From the NCBI GenBank assembly GCA_937930635.1, contig CALHCF010000007.1:124001-188000 (forward strand): 64,000 nucleotides of DNA, given 5' to 3'. Of the stretch, positions 45,553 through 53,113 are shown one piece after another (the first letter of the stretch is position 1; each line of letters begins with the position of its first letter). The stretch comes from an uncultured Rhizobiaceae group bacterium (GTDB lineage: Bacteria > Pseudomonadota > Alphaproteobacteria > Rhizobiales > Rhizobiaceae). The position numbers were made by a program, and so were the translations under genes. The notes under the pieces were generated by a model that was not told where the DNA came from, ran no database searches, and worked only from the letters and a program-made list of their open reading frames with translations.

Positions 45553-46944
45553 ATGTCCCTTCTCGCCAATTCAAACCAAACTCCCTCTATCGTTCCAATT
45601 GTCCTTGCCGGCGACAGCAATCTGGACGCCTGGCCTCACTCCCGGATTCACATCCCATTGCAGTTTCAGCGCGGCCACAACAAGACCAGCCTGTTTGGTC
45701 AAACGCTGGCTTGCATAGACCGCCTGCCCCAGGCGACAGCTCCTGTTGTCGCACTCGCCCCAAAGATGCTTGAGCAATCCAGGGAACAGCTGATCCAGGC
45801 GGGAATTGGAGAAACCTCGCAGATTGTGGTCGAGCCTGTTGACCGGGGAACCTGGCCAGCGGGGATTATTGCGGCTCTCAAGGCCAGCCAGCTCAAGAGT
45901 GACGCCCTGCTAATGTTCATCGACGCTGCAAACCCTCCCGCCGATACCGACGCATTTTGTCGGTTGGTTGTGCAGATCCAGGCATCCGAAACAGCCGCTC
46001 AAAGCCTGGTGTTCTGCGGACAACCGGGAAGGTCAGCCGGACATGGCATGTGCGTTTCCAAAACCGGCAAAACCGATGACCCGCTTCTGTTTCGCTTCAA
46101 GCAGATGGAATGCAGCGAACAGGAGAATATATTTGGCATCGGATCACTGGCGTTCGCACCAGCCGACACCTTTTTGCGCATGGTCGAACATATTGATCCT
46201 GAAACACTTGCCACCTGCAAACGGGCGCTTGATCAGTCTCAGCGGCTCGATGGTGCAATCTGGCCCGACCTCAACCTCTGGTCGGCTTTGAAACCGCAAA
46301 ACTTCTCAAGACAATGCACCAGCCGCAGATCATCGGCACTGCTGCGACCGGTCGATCTGGGCGTAAACACAGCTGACAGACAGGCGCAGTTGGACACGGT
46401 GTTTGATACCGCCTGCACCAATTGCCACATCGAAAGCGATGGCCATATCGTTGCAGTCGCGGGATGCTCGGATCTCGACATTATCGCGACCGTTGATGCA
46501 ACGCTGGTTGTGCACAAGGATTGCCGATATCAGGTTTCATCACTGGTTGAACGTATGCGACTGGCACAGAGACCCGAGGTTTTCGACTTCCCGATAAAGC
46601 GCCGGTCATGGGGCCAGGAAAGAGAGCTTGATCGCAGAGACGGTCACCGGATTCTGCGCCTTGACATAGAACCCGGTAAGGAAATCCTGCCGCATTTTCA
46701 CACACATCGAACGGAAAGCTGGACCGTACTGTCAGGACAGGGCGAGGCAATGGTTGACGGGACTGTTCACCCGCTTGCGCGCGGCAAAATTGTCCAGCTC
46801 CAGAAGCACGGCATTCACAGCTGCCGCAATACCGGTACGGCAACACTTTCGCTGCTCGAAACCCGTATGGGAAATTTCCTGTCAGATGCTGACAGCACCA
46901 ATACTAAACAAATGACACCACCTCCCTGGCGGGAGGCTGTCTGA
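45553..46944 (+). CDS. Degenerate mannose-1-phosphate guanylyltransferase/cupin (ManC-like) protein
   Basis: Protein of 463 residues with the bifunctional ManC layout: nucleotidyltransferase (about 12-270), linking strands with the DLDIIATVDATLVVHK motif, and C-terminal cupin (about 349-455). The nucleotide-binding loop, normally LAGGSGTRLWPLSR, reads LAGDSNLDAWPHSR (18-31), and the usual metal-binding ADH is IDAANPP, so transferase activity is probably lost. The cupin keeps HFHTHRTESW and KHGIH (metal ligands). It may be a catalytically dead relative, a regulator, or an isomerase. Convergent with soeC, 1 bp apart. Confidence 0.8.
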   Translation: MSLLANSNQTPSIVPIVLAGDSNLDAWPHSRIHIPLQFQRGHNKTSLFGQTLACIDRLPQATAPVVALAPKMLEQSREQLIQAGIGETSQIVVEPVDRGTWPAGIIAALKASQLKSDALLMFIDAANPPADTDAFCRLVVQIQASETAAQSLVFCGQPGRSAGHGMCVSKTGKTDDPLLFRFKQMECSEQENIFGIGSLAFAPADTFLRMVEHIDPETLATCKRALDQSQRLDGAIWPDLNLWSALKPQNFSRQCTSRRSSALLRPVDLGVNTADRQAQLDTVFDTACTNCHIESDGHIVAVAGCSDLDIIATVDATLVVHKDCRYQVSSLVERMRLAQRPEVFDFPIKRRSWGQERELDRRDGHRILRLDIEPGKEILPHFHTHRTESWTVLSGQGEAMVDGTVHPLARGKIVQLQKHGIHSCRNTGTATLSLLETRMGNFLSDADSTNTKQMTPPPWREAV

Positions 46945-46945
46945 C

Positions 46946-47893
46946 CTAGTCAGAGGGCACGAGGGCTTCATCCCCGCCATAATAGAGGCCAACGGCGTGG
47001 CGTGCCGTTGCAAAGAAGAGCCAGCGTTCCACAAACAAACCCACGAGCAGGCTGAGGGTCCCAACCATACTCAAAAAACCGGCCATCATCGGAACCAGAA
47101 GCGCAAGCAGCAGCAGCAGCACAGGCACCGCGAACCCCACAAGCAAGGTTATGAACCAGAGCTTGGCCTCATGTTTGCGCGCCACGCGAAACCCCATCTC
47201 ATTGGTCAGATAATTGCCCGTCATATGGGGCCGCTCCAGCAAGCGAACCGACCCGATATGTCCAAGCCCTGTGGCGCTTTCTTGAGTGGACTGGCCATAG
47301 CCAACAGCCTTTGAGCGCCTGTGCCAGAAAAATTTCACCCCCCAGGCAACCACCAGAAACACCAGGGCCAACATGATCCAGATGCGATTGGACATGGTTC
47401 CGCTCGCCGGTCCAAAAAAACTGAGATAGATCAAAGTACCCGCGGTCATCGAGAACATCAGATACACCGCCGGTGTCCAGCCGGTATGCCACGACGGCAC
47501 GGTGCGCAGGGACGCATAAATCATTGCGGTACAATAGACCGTCAGGCCGCACATGATGGCAACGGCATATCCAAGTGCAAGATTGAAGGTATCACCCAAC
47601 ACGCTCATGGCGGCCAGCACAGTCAGCGGAAAAAAGGTCAGCACGGCCATCACCCCTTCGCGCGAGAGCCAACTGGACCGCCACTGGGAAAACGCTCTCC
47701 AGGCCCGTTGCGGATTGCCCAAATGCAGGGTCGAACACAACAAGCCGATTGCAATCAGCAAAAGGGCAACAAACCAGCCAAGCTTGGTTGAAAGGGCCGC
47801 AGGATTGCCGTGACCCAGCGCCAACACAAAGGCCAGGCCGTATCCCGCTCCCGAAAGGGTGGTAAACGCTATGACAGAAAGCGCCGGATGCAT
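46946..47893 (-). CDS. soeC: DmsC/NrfD-type membrane anchor subunit, SoeC-like
   Basis: Inner-membrane protein of 315 residues with eight to nine hydrophobic helices of the DMSO reductase anchor family. It would pass electrons between the Fe-S subunit and the quinone pool. It starts in the stop of soeB (overlap at 47893). Linked to xsc and a sulfite-exporter-like gene, it best fits SoeC of the cytoplasmic sulfite dehydrogenase SoeABC. Last gene of the minus-strand group; no molybdenum subunit is in the window. Confidence 0.8.
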   Translation of the reverse strand: MHPALSVIAFTTLSGAGYGLAFVLALGHGNPAALSTKLGWFVALLLIAIGLLCSTLHLGNPQRAWRAFSQWRSSWLSREGVMAVLTFFPLTVLAAMSVLGDTFNLALGYAVAIMCGLTVYCTAMIYASLRTVPSWHTGWTPAVYLMFSMTAGTLIYLSFFGPASGTMSNRIWIMLALVFLVVAWGVKFFWHRRSKAVGYGQSTQESATGLGHIGSVRLLERPHMTGNYLTNEMGFRVARKHEAKLWFITLLVGFAVPVLLLLLALLVPMMAGFLSMVGTLSLLVGLFVERWLFFATARHAVGLYYGGDEALVPSD

Positions 47894-48696
47894 CAGCGGG
47901 CTCCCTTTCGCTTGTCGCCGGACAATGCCCGGTCAATCCAGCCCAACAGGCCCCCGGCTTCTGACGTATCATCGGCAATAGCGGCAGTGGCGGGTGTTCC
48001 CTCGCCCAGCCTGGTTCGTTTGCGCGGCGGCAGATATTTATTGACGGGTTTGTTGCCCTGTTCGGGCATCAAATCAAAACCGCCGCGTTCTTTTACAAGG
48101 AGGGAGACATCGGAATTGGGATCGCCAAGGTCGCCGAAATGACGCGCACCTGCAGGGCAGGTCCGCACGCAGGCCGGTTGCCGGTCAATCTCTTCGAGTT
48201 CCTCATTGTAGATGCGGTCGATACACAGGGTGCATTTTTTCATGACACCGGCAGCGATGTCCATTTCGCGGGCACCATAGGCACAGGACCACGCGCACAG
48301 GCCACAGCCGATACATTTATCTTCTTCGACAAGGACAATGCCGTCTTCTGCACGCTTGTAGGATGCCCCGGTCGGACACACGGTGACACACGGCGCATCT
48401 TCGCAATGCAGACATGATTTTGGGAAATGCACCACGCGCGCTTCATCCGTGACGCCAATCACTTCACCTTCACCCTGCCCTTTTGGCTTGTCCGGTGTAA
48501 TTTCGAATGTGTGGATACGGTTGAGCCAGGCTCCGGTTGGATTGGCCCCATAGGGGTCCTGATCCGACAGCGCAGCTCCATAGCCCGACGTATTCCATTC
48601 CTTGCAATTCACCACACAGGCATGACAGCCAACACAGGTATCAAGATCGATAACAAGACCAAGCTTCTTATTGGTTGCAGCAGGGAGTAAAGTCAT
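47893..48696 (-). CDS. soeB: Four [4Fe-4S] ferredoxin subunit, SoeB-like
   Basis: Cytoplasmic electron-transfer protein of 267 residues of the DmsB/NrfC/SoeB type. Four cysteine clusters: CVGCHACVVNC near 19-29, CLHCEDAPCVTVCPTGA near 96, CIGCGLCAWSCAYGA near 128, and CTLCIDR with CVRTCPAGARHFGD near 150-180. The basic tail KYLPPRKRTRLGEG precedes a variable C-terminus. The start overlaps the stop of a 43-codon ORF by ATGA. With SoeC it would transfer electrons from sulfite to quinone, given a SoeA partner encoded elsewhere. Confidence 0.83.
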   Translation of the reverse strand: MTLLPAATNKKLGLVIDLDTCVGCHACVVNCKEWNTSGYGAALSDQDPYGANPTGAWLNRIHTFEITPDKPKGQGEGEVIGVTDEARVVHFPKSCLHCEDAPCVTVCPTGASYKRAEDGIVLVEEDKCIGCGLCAWSCAYGAREMDIAAGVMKKCTLCIDRIYNEELEEIDRQPACVRTCPAGARHFGDLGDPNSDVSLLVKERGGFDLMPEQGNKPVNKYLPPRKRTRLGEGTPATAAIADDTSEAGGLLGWIDRALSGDKRKGAR

Positions 48697-48824
48697 GACG
48701 TTCGCTCCGGTGTGAGATCTCTCTCCTGATGGATGCCCGTCCGGTGTTCATCGACGCCCACGAAAAAGGCGAAGGAACCCTTTCCTCCCGGCGACCGAAA
48801 ATGCCCGGATTCGTGTTCAGACAT
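48693..48824 (-). CDS. Small ORF (43 aa) directly upstream of soeB
   Basis: Reads MSEHESGHFRSPGGKGSFAF then about 23 more, mostly polar and charged, residues ending PERTS. GGAG lies 8 nt before the ATG and the stop overlaps the soeB ATG (ATGA), so it is well placed for translational coupling. I recognise no family and no metal-binding cysteines. It occupies the place where the molybdenum subunit gene soeA would normally stand; it could be a small accessory peptide, a leader, or a remnant. Confidence 0.5.
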   Translation of the reverse strand: MSEHESGHFRSPGGKGSFAFFVGVDEHRTGIHQERDLTPERTS

Positions 48825-48836
48825 GCATCATACTCC

Positions 48837-48860
48837 AAATATTAGATATCTCTAATATTT
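48837..48860. promoter_or_regulatory. Perfect palindromic operator candidate ahead of the soe genes
   Basis: The 10-bp arms AAATATTAGA and TCTAATATTT surround the 4-bp centre TATC, between the tauE stop and the ribosome-binding site of the small ORF. AT-rich dyads of this kind are bound by small winged-helix repressors, such as ArsR-type sulfur sensors (BigR/SqrR); that link is inference. Confidence 0.6.
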
Positions 48861-48866
48861 TATCTA

Positions 48867-49634
48867 TCAACTGCCGGTTCCAAGTCGCACAAGCCCCGCT
48901 CCCGCCAGCACCATCAAAAGAACCAGGCAAAACGGCTTGTAGTATTTTTCCAGCGAAGGCCGGAAAATCCGCTGCCCCACCATAACCCCCAACAGACAGG
49001 GAACGATCAAAACCAGTCCACGTGTAACCGAAGTCTGATTCATCATCCCGTACAGGATCATGTAGACCAACCCAATCAGGTTGCTGGCAAAGAGAAACAT
49101 CACCAGTGAGGCCCTGATTACCCGTGCCGGGGCATCACGCGCAAGGACGTAGAGCGCAACCACCATGCCTCCAACCGACGCCAGGCCGGTTGCAATACCC
49201 GCAGTCAGACCCGAGGCATAAAGCCCTGACTGTGTCGCCAGAAACCGGGGCCGTATCCGGGCAAGCTGGAGTGCTGCCAATGAAATAATCACCACAAGAG
49301 CAATCAACTTGGATGTTTCAATCGGCAAAACACTGGTGAAATAGAGACCCACCGGAGCACCGATAACAGAACCAATGACCAGCCCCTTCACGATACTCCC
49401 ATCAGCTTCCGCAATACCCCCCCGCACCATCAGCAGCCCTGCTGAGAACTCGAGGAACCAGCACACCGCAATCAGTTCGAAAGGCGGGATCATGGCCGTT
49501 AGGCTGGCCATGACCAGTGCAGAAAGGGCAAACCCGGAAAACCCACGCACCATCCCCGCGAAAAACACAGCTCCCAGAACAACTGCAAATTGCGGACCCG
49601 AGAGATGTGTTAGTGTGAGGAGGTCGTTGAACAC
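48867..49634 (-). CDS. tauE: TauE/SafE family sulfite exporter-like permease
   Basis: Inner-membrane protein of 255 residues with about seven to eight helices in two repeats; GVVFFAG-like opening (AVVLGAVFFAGMVRGFSGFALSALVMA) and GLASVGGMVVALYVLARDAP are TauE/SafE landmarks. It would expel the sulfite released by Xsc. GTG start at 49634 with GGGAGA about 9 nt upstream, 27 bp after the xsc stop, hence one operon. Carbon-source roles of this family vary, but the position beside xsc makes sulfite export likely. Confidence 0.85.
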   Translation of the reverse strand: MFNDLLTLTHLSGPQFAVVLGAVFFAGMVRGFSGFALSALVMASLTAMIPPFELIAVCWFLEFSAGLLMVRGGIAEADGSIVKGLVIGSVIGAPVGLYFTSVLPIETSKLIALVVIISLAALQLARIRPRFLATQSGLYASGLTAGIATGLASVGGMVVALYVLARDAPARVIRASLVMFLFASNLIGLVYMILYGMMNQTSVTRGLVLIVPCLLGVMVGQRIFRPSLEKYYKPFCLVLLMVLAGAGLVRLGTGS

Positions 49635-49661
49635 CGACCAGGTTTCTCCCTGATTAAGTTC

Positions 49662-51428
49662 CTACGCTCCAGCCTGAGGCTGCATGTCGGAAGGGTTGAT
49701 TCCAGCGACCGACACAGGCTTTTTCATGGCATCGCGGCGGAAAGGTTCGCCCAGTTCCTGATTAAGCAGAACCTCAATGAATGTGGTTTCACCCTTTTTC
49801 ATCTGCGCATCAACGGCTTCGTCAAGAGCCGTTGTAAGCTGGTCCATCGATGCGACCTGTACACCATTGACCCCGCAGGCACGGGCGATTGCGGAATAAT
49901 CGACATCAAGGTCAAGCTCGGTCCCAACGAAGTTATCTTCAAACCACAGCGTCGTATTGCGCTTTTCAGCACCCCACTGATAGTTGCGGAAAATAACCAT
50001 GGTGATCGGTGGCCAGCTGTCACGACCGCAGGCCGTCATTTCGTTCATGGAAATACCAAACGCGCCATCACCGGCAAAACCGACCACCGGCACATCAGGC
50101 CGGCCGATTTTTGCGCCACAGATGGCCGGGAACCCATAACCACAGGGACCGAACAGGCCGGGTGCAAGATATTTGCGGCCTTCTTCAAAGGTTGGATAGG
50201 CATTGCCAATGGCGCAGTTGTTGCCAATGTCGGAAGAGATGATGGCCTCTTTGGGCAGTGCCTGCTGGATTGCGCGCCATGCCATGCGAGGTGACATCTT
50301 CGCAGGCTCGCGGTCACGGGCGCGCTCGTTCCAGGTTGTGCCGGGATCATCATCTTCGTGATCCATGGAAGACAACGTCTGCAACCAGGAGGATTTGGTC
50401 TGGTGGATCAGCGCTTCGCGATCCTTGTCACCGGATGTGCTGATTTTTGACAGCAGCTGTTCCGCAACCTTCTTCGCATCGCCCTGAATACCAACCTCAA
50501 CCGGCTTGGTCAGACCGATACGGTCAGCATTGATATCGACCTGAATGAGCTTTGCATTCTTGGGCCAGTAATCAATTCCATAACCCGGCAGTGTCGAGAA
50601 TGGATTGAGACGCGTTCCCAGCGCAAGAACCACGTCAGCTTTGGATATCAGCTCCATCGCGGCTTTCGATCCGTTATAGCCCAGCGGACCAACGGAAAGC
50701 GGATGATTGCCCGGGAATGCATCGTTGTGCTGATAGTTGCAGCAAACCGGAGCGGACAGTTTTTCAGCCAGTTTGGCGGAAGCATCAATCCCACCGCCGA
50801 TAACCACACCGGCACCGTTCAAGATGACGGGGAATTTGGCGTTGGAGAGAAGATCAGCCGCTCTGGAGATTGCGTCTTCGCCGCCGGCAGGCAGTTCAAA
50901 CTCGACGATCTGCGGCAGTTCGATATCCACAACCTGCGTCCAATAGTCACGCGGAATGTTGATCTGTGCCGGGGCGCAACCGCGCCAAGCCTGAGCGATA
51001 ACCCGGTTGAGAACTTCTGCCATGCGCGTTGGGTCCCGCACTTCTTCCTGGTAGCAGACCATGTCTTCAAACAGCTTCATCTGCTCGATTTCCTGGAAGC
51101 CGCCCTGCCCGATCGTCTTGTTGGCAGCCTGCGGTGTGACCAGAAGAAGCGGTGTGTGGTTCCAGTAAGCCGTTTTAACCGGGGTCACGAAATTGGTGAT
51201 ACCGGGGCCATTTTGCGCCACCATCATCGACATCTTGCCGGTTGACCGCGTGTAGCCATCGGCCATCATGCCTGCGTTGCACTCGTGGGCGCAGTCCCAA
51301 AAAGAAATCCCGGCCTGAGGAAACAGGTCGGATATTGGCATCATCGCCGAACCGATAATCCCGAAAGCATGTTCAATACCATGCATTTGCAGCACTTTGA
51401 CGAAGGCTTCTTCGGTGGTCATTTTCAT
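49662..51428 (-). CDS. xsc: Sulfoacetaldehyde acetyltransferase
   Basis: ThDP enzyme of 588 residues that cleaves sulfoacetaldehyde with phosphate to acetyl phosphate and sulfite, the central desulfonation step for taurine, isethionate and related C2 sulfonates. Intact along its length: N-terminal MKMTTEEAFVKVLQMHGIEHAFGIIGSAMM, substrate-loop VAQNGPGITNFVTPVKTAYWNHTP, ThDP/Mg motif GFAGDGAFGISMNE, and the Xsc-typical FRNYQWGAEKRNTTLWF. The ATG at 51428 has AAGGAAG about 10 nt upstream. First gene of xsc-tauE-orf-soeB-soeC. Confidence 0.96.
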   Translation of the reverse strand: MKMTTEEAFVKVLQMHGIEHAFGIIGSAMMPISDLFPQAGISFWDCAHECNAGMMADGYTRSTGKMSMMVAQNGPGITNFVTPVKTAYWNHTPLLLVTPQAANKTIGQGGFQEIEQMKLFEDMVCYQEEVRDPTRMAEVLNRVIAQAWRGCAPAQINIPRDYWTQVVDIELPQIVEFELPAGGEDAISRAADLLSNAKFPVILNGAGVVIGGGIDASAKLAEKLSAPVCCNYQHNDAFPGNHPLSVGPLGYNGSKAAMELISKADVVLALGTRLNPFSTLPGYGIDYWPKNAKLIQVDINADRIGLTKPVEVGIQGDAKKVAEQLLSKISTSGDKDREALIHQTKSSWLQTLSSMDHEDDDPGTTWNERARDREPAKMSPRMAWRAIQQALPKEAIISSDIGNNCAIGNAYPTFEEGRKYLAPGLFGPCGYGFPAICGAKIGRPDVPVVGFAGDGAFGISMNEMTACGRDSWPPITMVIFRNYQWGAEKRNTTLWFEDNFVGTELDLDVDYSAIARACGVNGVQVASMDQLTTALDEAVDAQMKKGETTFIEVLLNQELGEPFRRDAMKKPVSVAGINPSDMQPQAGA

Positions 51429-51460
51429 AGCGGTTTTCTTCCTTGCAAGCATGATTTGCT

Positions 51461-51548
51461 GAGATTGAGATTGTCGAACACCACGCCAAAGCACGGCCAC
51501 TCAATCTCGTGGCGACGGCCAAAAATTGAGACTTTTAATCTCAATTTT
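51461..51548. promoter_or_regulatory. Alternating ATTGAG motifs and inverted repeat in the xsc leader
   Basis: GAGATTGAG at 51461-51469 is mirrored by CTCAATCTC at 51500-51508. Further upstream, AAAATTGAGA (51522-51531) and TCTCAATTTT (51539-51548) are perfect arms around 7 bp. So the hexamer ATTGAG occurs four times in alternating orientation. The last pair, read on the minus strand, is followed by five T and could also terminate the preceding GH25 transcript. Confidence 0.5.
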
Positions 51549-51678
51549 CTCAAAAATACTAACTTTTCTGGACTGTCAAGTCGTGGCACCAAATGCACCA
51601 GATACATTGGTCCAGCCGTCAGCTGGTCCCTACCATGAACTGATCCGGCCCAAAAGACTGATCATGCAGAAATACGCG

Positions 51679-52956
51679 CTATATGGAACCCAGGCGGCGG
51701 TTTAGGCGAAGGCTGAAGAGCAGCCTGTCAGCTTCAAAGACACCGTGGTCCAGCGGAGAGATGGGCAGAGGCACCGACAGCTTGCGGGAAAGGAGGTTTG
51801 GGAAGATCTTCCGCAAGGCATCTTTGCTTGAGTGACGGGAACGATCCCGCATGGCCTTTGACGCAACTTCATCGCTGGTCCGCACGACCACGCGCCGCAC
51901 AATCCGCGACCCGGGCCGCCATGCAGGAATGGTCAGCTTCCCCTCCACCGCCATGACCGGCGGTATGGATTGCTTTGCCAGCAGGGTATCAAAAGGACCG
52001 AAGGGCACCAGGGTCTCCCCCTCTTGCGCAGCATAGCCCGAAACCAGAGCCGAAGTCCGATCGGCCTTCCCCGTTGACCGAGAGACCAGAGTGGGCCGTT
52101 TCTTTGGGACTTTTGGAACAGGACCCGCAGTCAGACGCGCAAACGGCCATTCAGCTTTGAGCTTTTCGGGCGGCATGTTGACGACATTGACATCGATCCA
52201 GTTGCCAGCCCCGGCAATGCGCCAGGGGCAGCGGCGGTCGCTGCAGTTCACCATCGACGAAAACTGCCAGATCGTATAGCTGCGCCATTTGCCCATCGGG
52301 AAAACACCCGGCACGGAAGGCTTGTAACGGGCATACCACAGGTTCAGACGCGACAGCAGCGGATAGGTTTCATGATTGCGCGCAATAAAGCTCGCCGTGT
52401 GGTGATTGGTGTAGAGAACCGGATACCGGCCCAGACGCTTTTTTATGTAACGGGCAAAGATTTCCGCATCGGCCAGCGACATCCAGCGGCTGGGATCATT
52501 GTGCTCGATATCCAAAGCAATCAGATCATCTTCACCCGGCTTTGCAAAACTCAAGAAGTGGCGCGCCTGTTTAATCGGGTTTCCGGGGCGTGCCAGATGG
52601 TAAGCCCCCCATTTCAGGCCCAGAGCCTTCGCCAGATGTTTGCGGGTATGATAGAGTTCCCGCGCGGTGGAATATCGCTTCCAGATGACACTGCATAGCT
52701 TGTCACCCCGGCACCGGGCGGGCGGCGACAAGCCATCCGATGCTTTGTTGATAAAACCGGCAAGCCGTTTGTTATTGGGAATTTTGCCCCAGTCGATGGG
52801 CGTATATTCGTAGGCATCCAGCACAATGGAGGTGCTGTTCATGTGCCAGGGTTTGGAAAATTCTCCGGCCCACGCAGCCCCGTTTAGCCCCAAAGCAGAT
52901 ACAAGAACAATAAGGCAGCTGGCCAGTATGGCACCACAGCGTCGCATCACGATCAT
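51679..52956 (-). CDS. GH25 family lysozyme-like protein, secreted
   Basis: Protein of about 425 residues. The start is uncertain among ATGs at 52956 and 52947; both give a Sec signal ending GAAWAGEFSK. The GH25 barrel occupies about 40-250: VLDAYEYTPIDWGKI, INKASDG, KWGAYHLARPG, catalytic D-x-E in LIALDIEHNDPS, and LWYARY/YTIWQF. The C-terminal 170 residues are basic and unassigned. Family members cleave peptidoglycan between MurNAc and GlcNAc. In a Gram-negative it would act in the periplasm or on other cells. Placed between xsc and tauR on the same strand, 112 bp after tauR. Confidence 0.85.
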   Translation of the reverse strand: MIVMRRCGAILASCLIVLVSALGLNGAAWAGEFSKPWHMNSTSIVLDAYEYTPIDWGKIPNNKRLAGFINKASDGLSPPARCRGDKLCSVIWKRYSTARELYHTRKHLAKALGLKWGAYHLARPGNPIKQARHFLSFAKPGEDDLIALDIEHNDPSRWMSLADAEIFARYIKKRLGRYPVLYTNHHTASFIARNHETYPLLSRLNLWYARYKPSVPGVFPMGKWRSYTIWQFSSMVNCSDRRCPWRIAGAGNWIDVNVVNMPPEKLKAEWPFARLTAGPVPKVPKKRPTLVSRSTGKADRTSALVSGYAAQEGETLVPFGPFDTLLAKQSIPPVMAVEGKLTIPAWRPGSRIVRRVVVRTSDEVASKAMRDRSRHSSKDALRKIFPNLLSRKLSVPLPISPLDHGVFEADRLLFSLRLNRRLGSI

Positions 52957-53113
52957 CGCCCCAAAAAACAACACAAAAACTCCATACGTATGCTGGAGCA
53001 TGGGACATCATGGTTATTGGAAACTTAATATCGGGTTCGCGGTCGATCACAGTTTGCAACCGACGACACACTCCAACACCGGAAATAGCGGTGCAATTGC
53101 CGCGCAGACGGGA

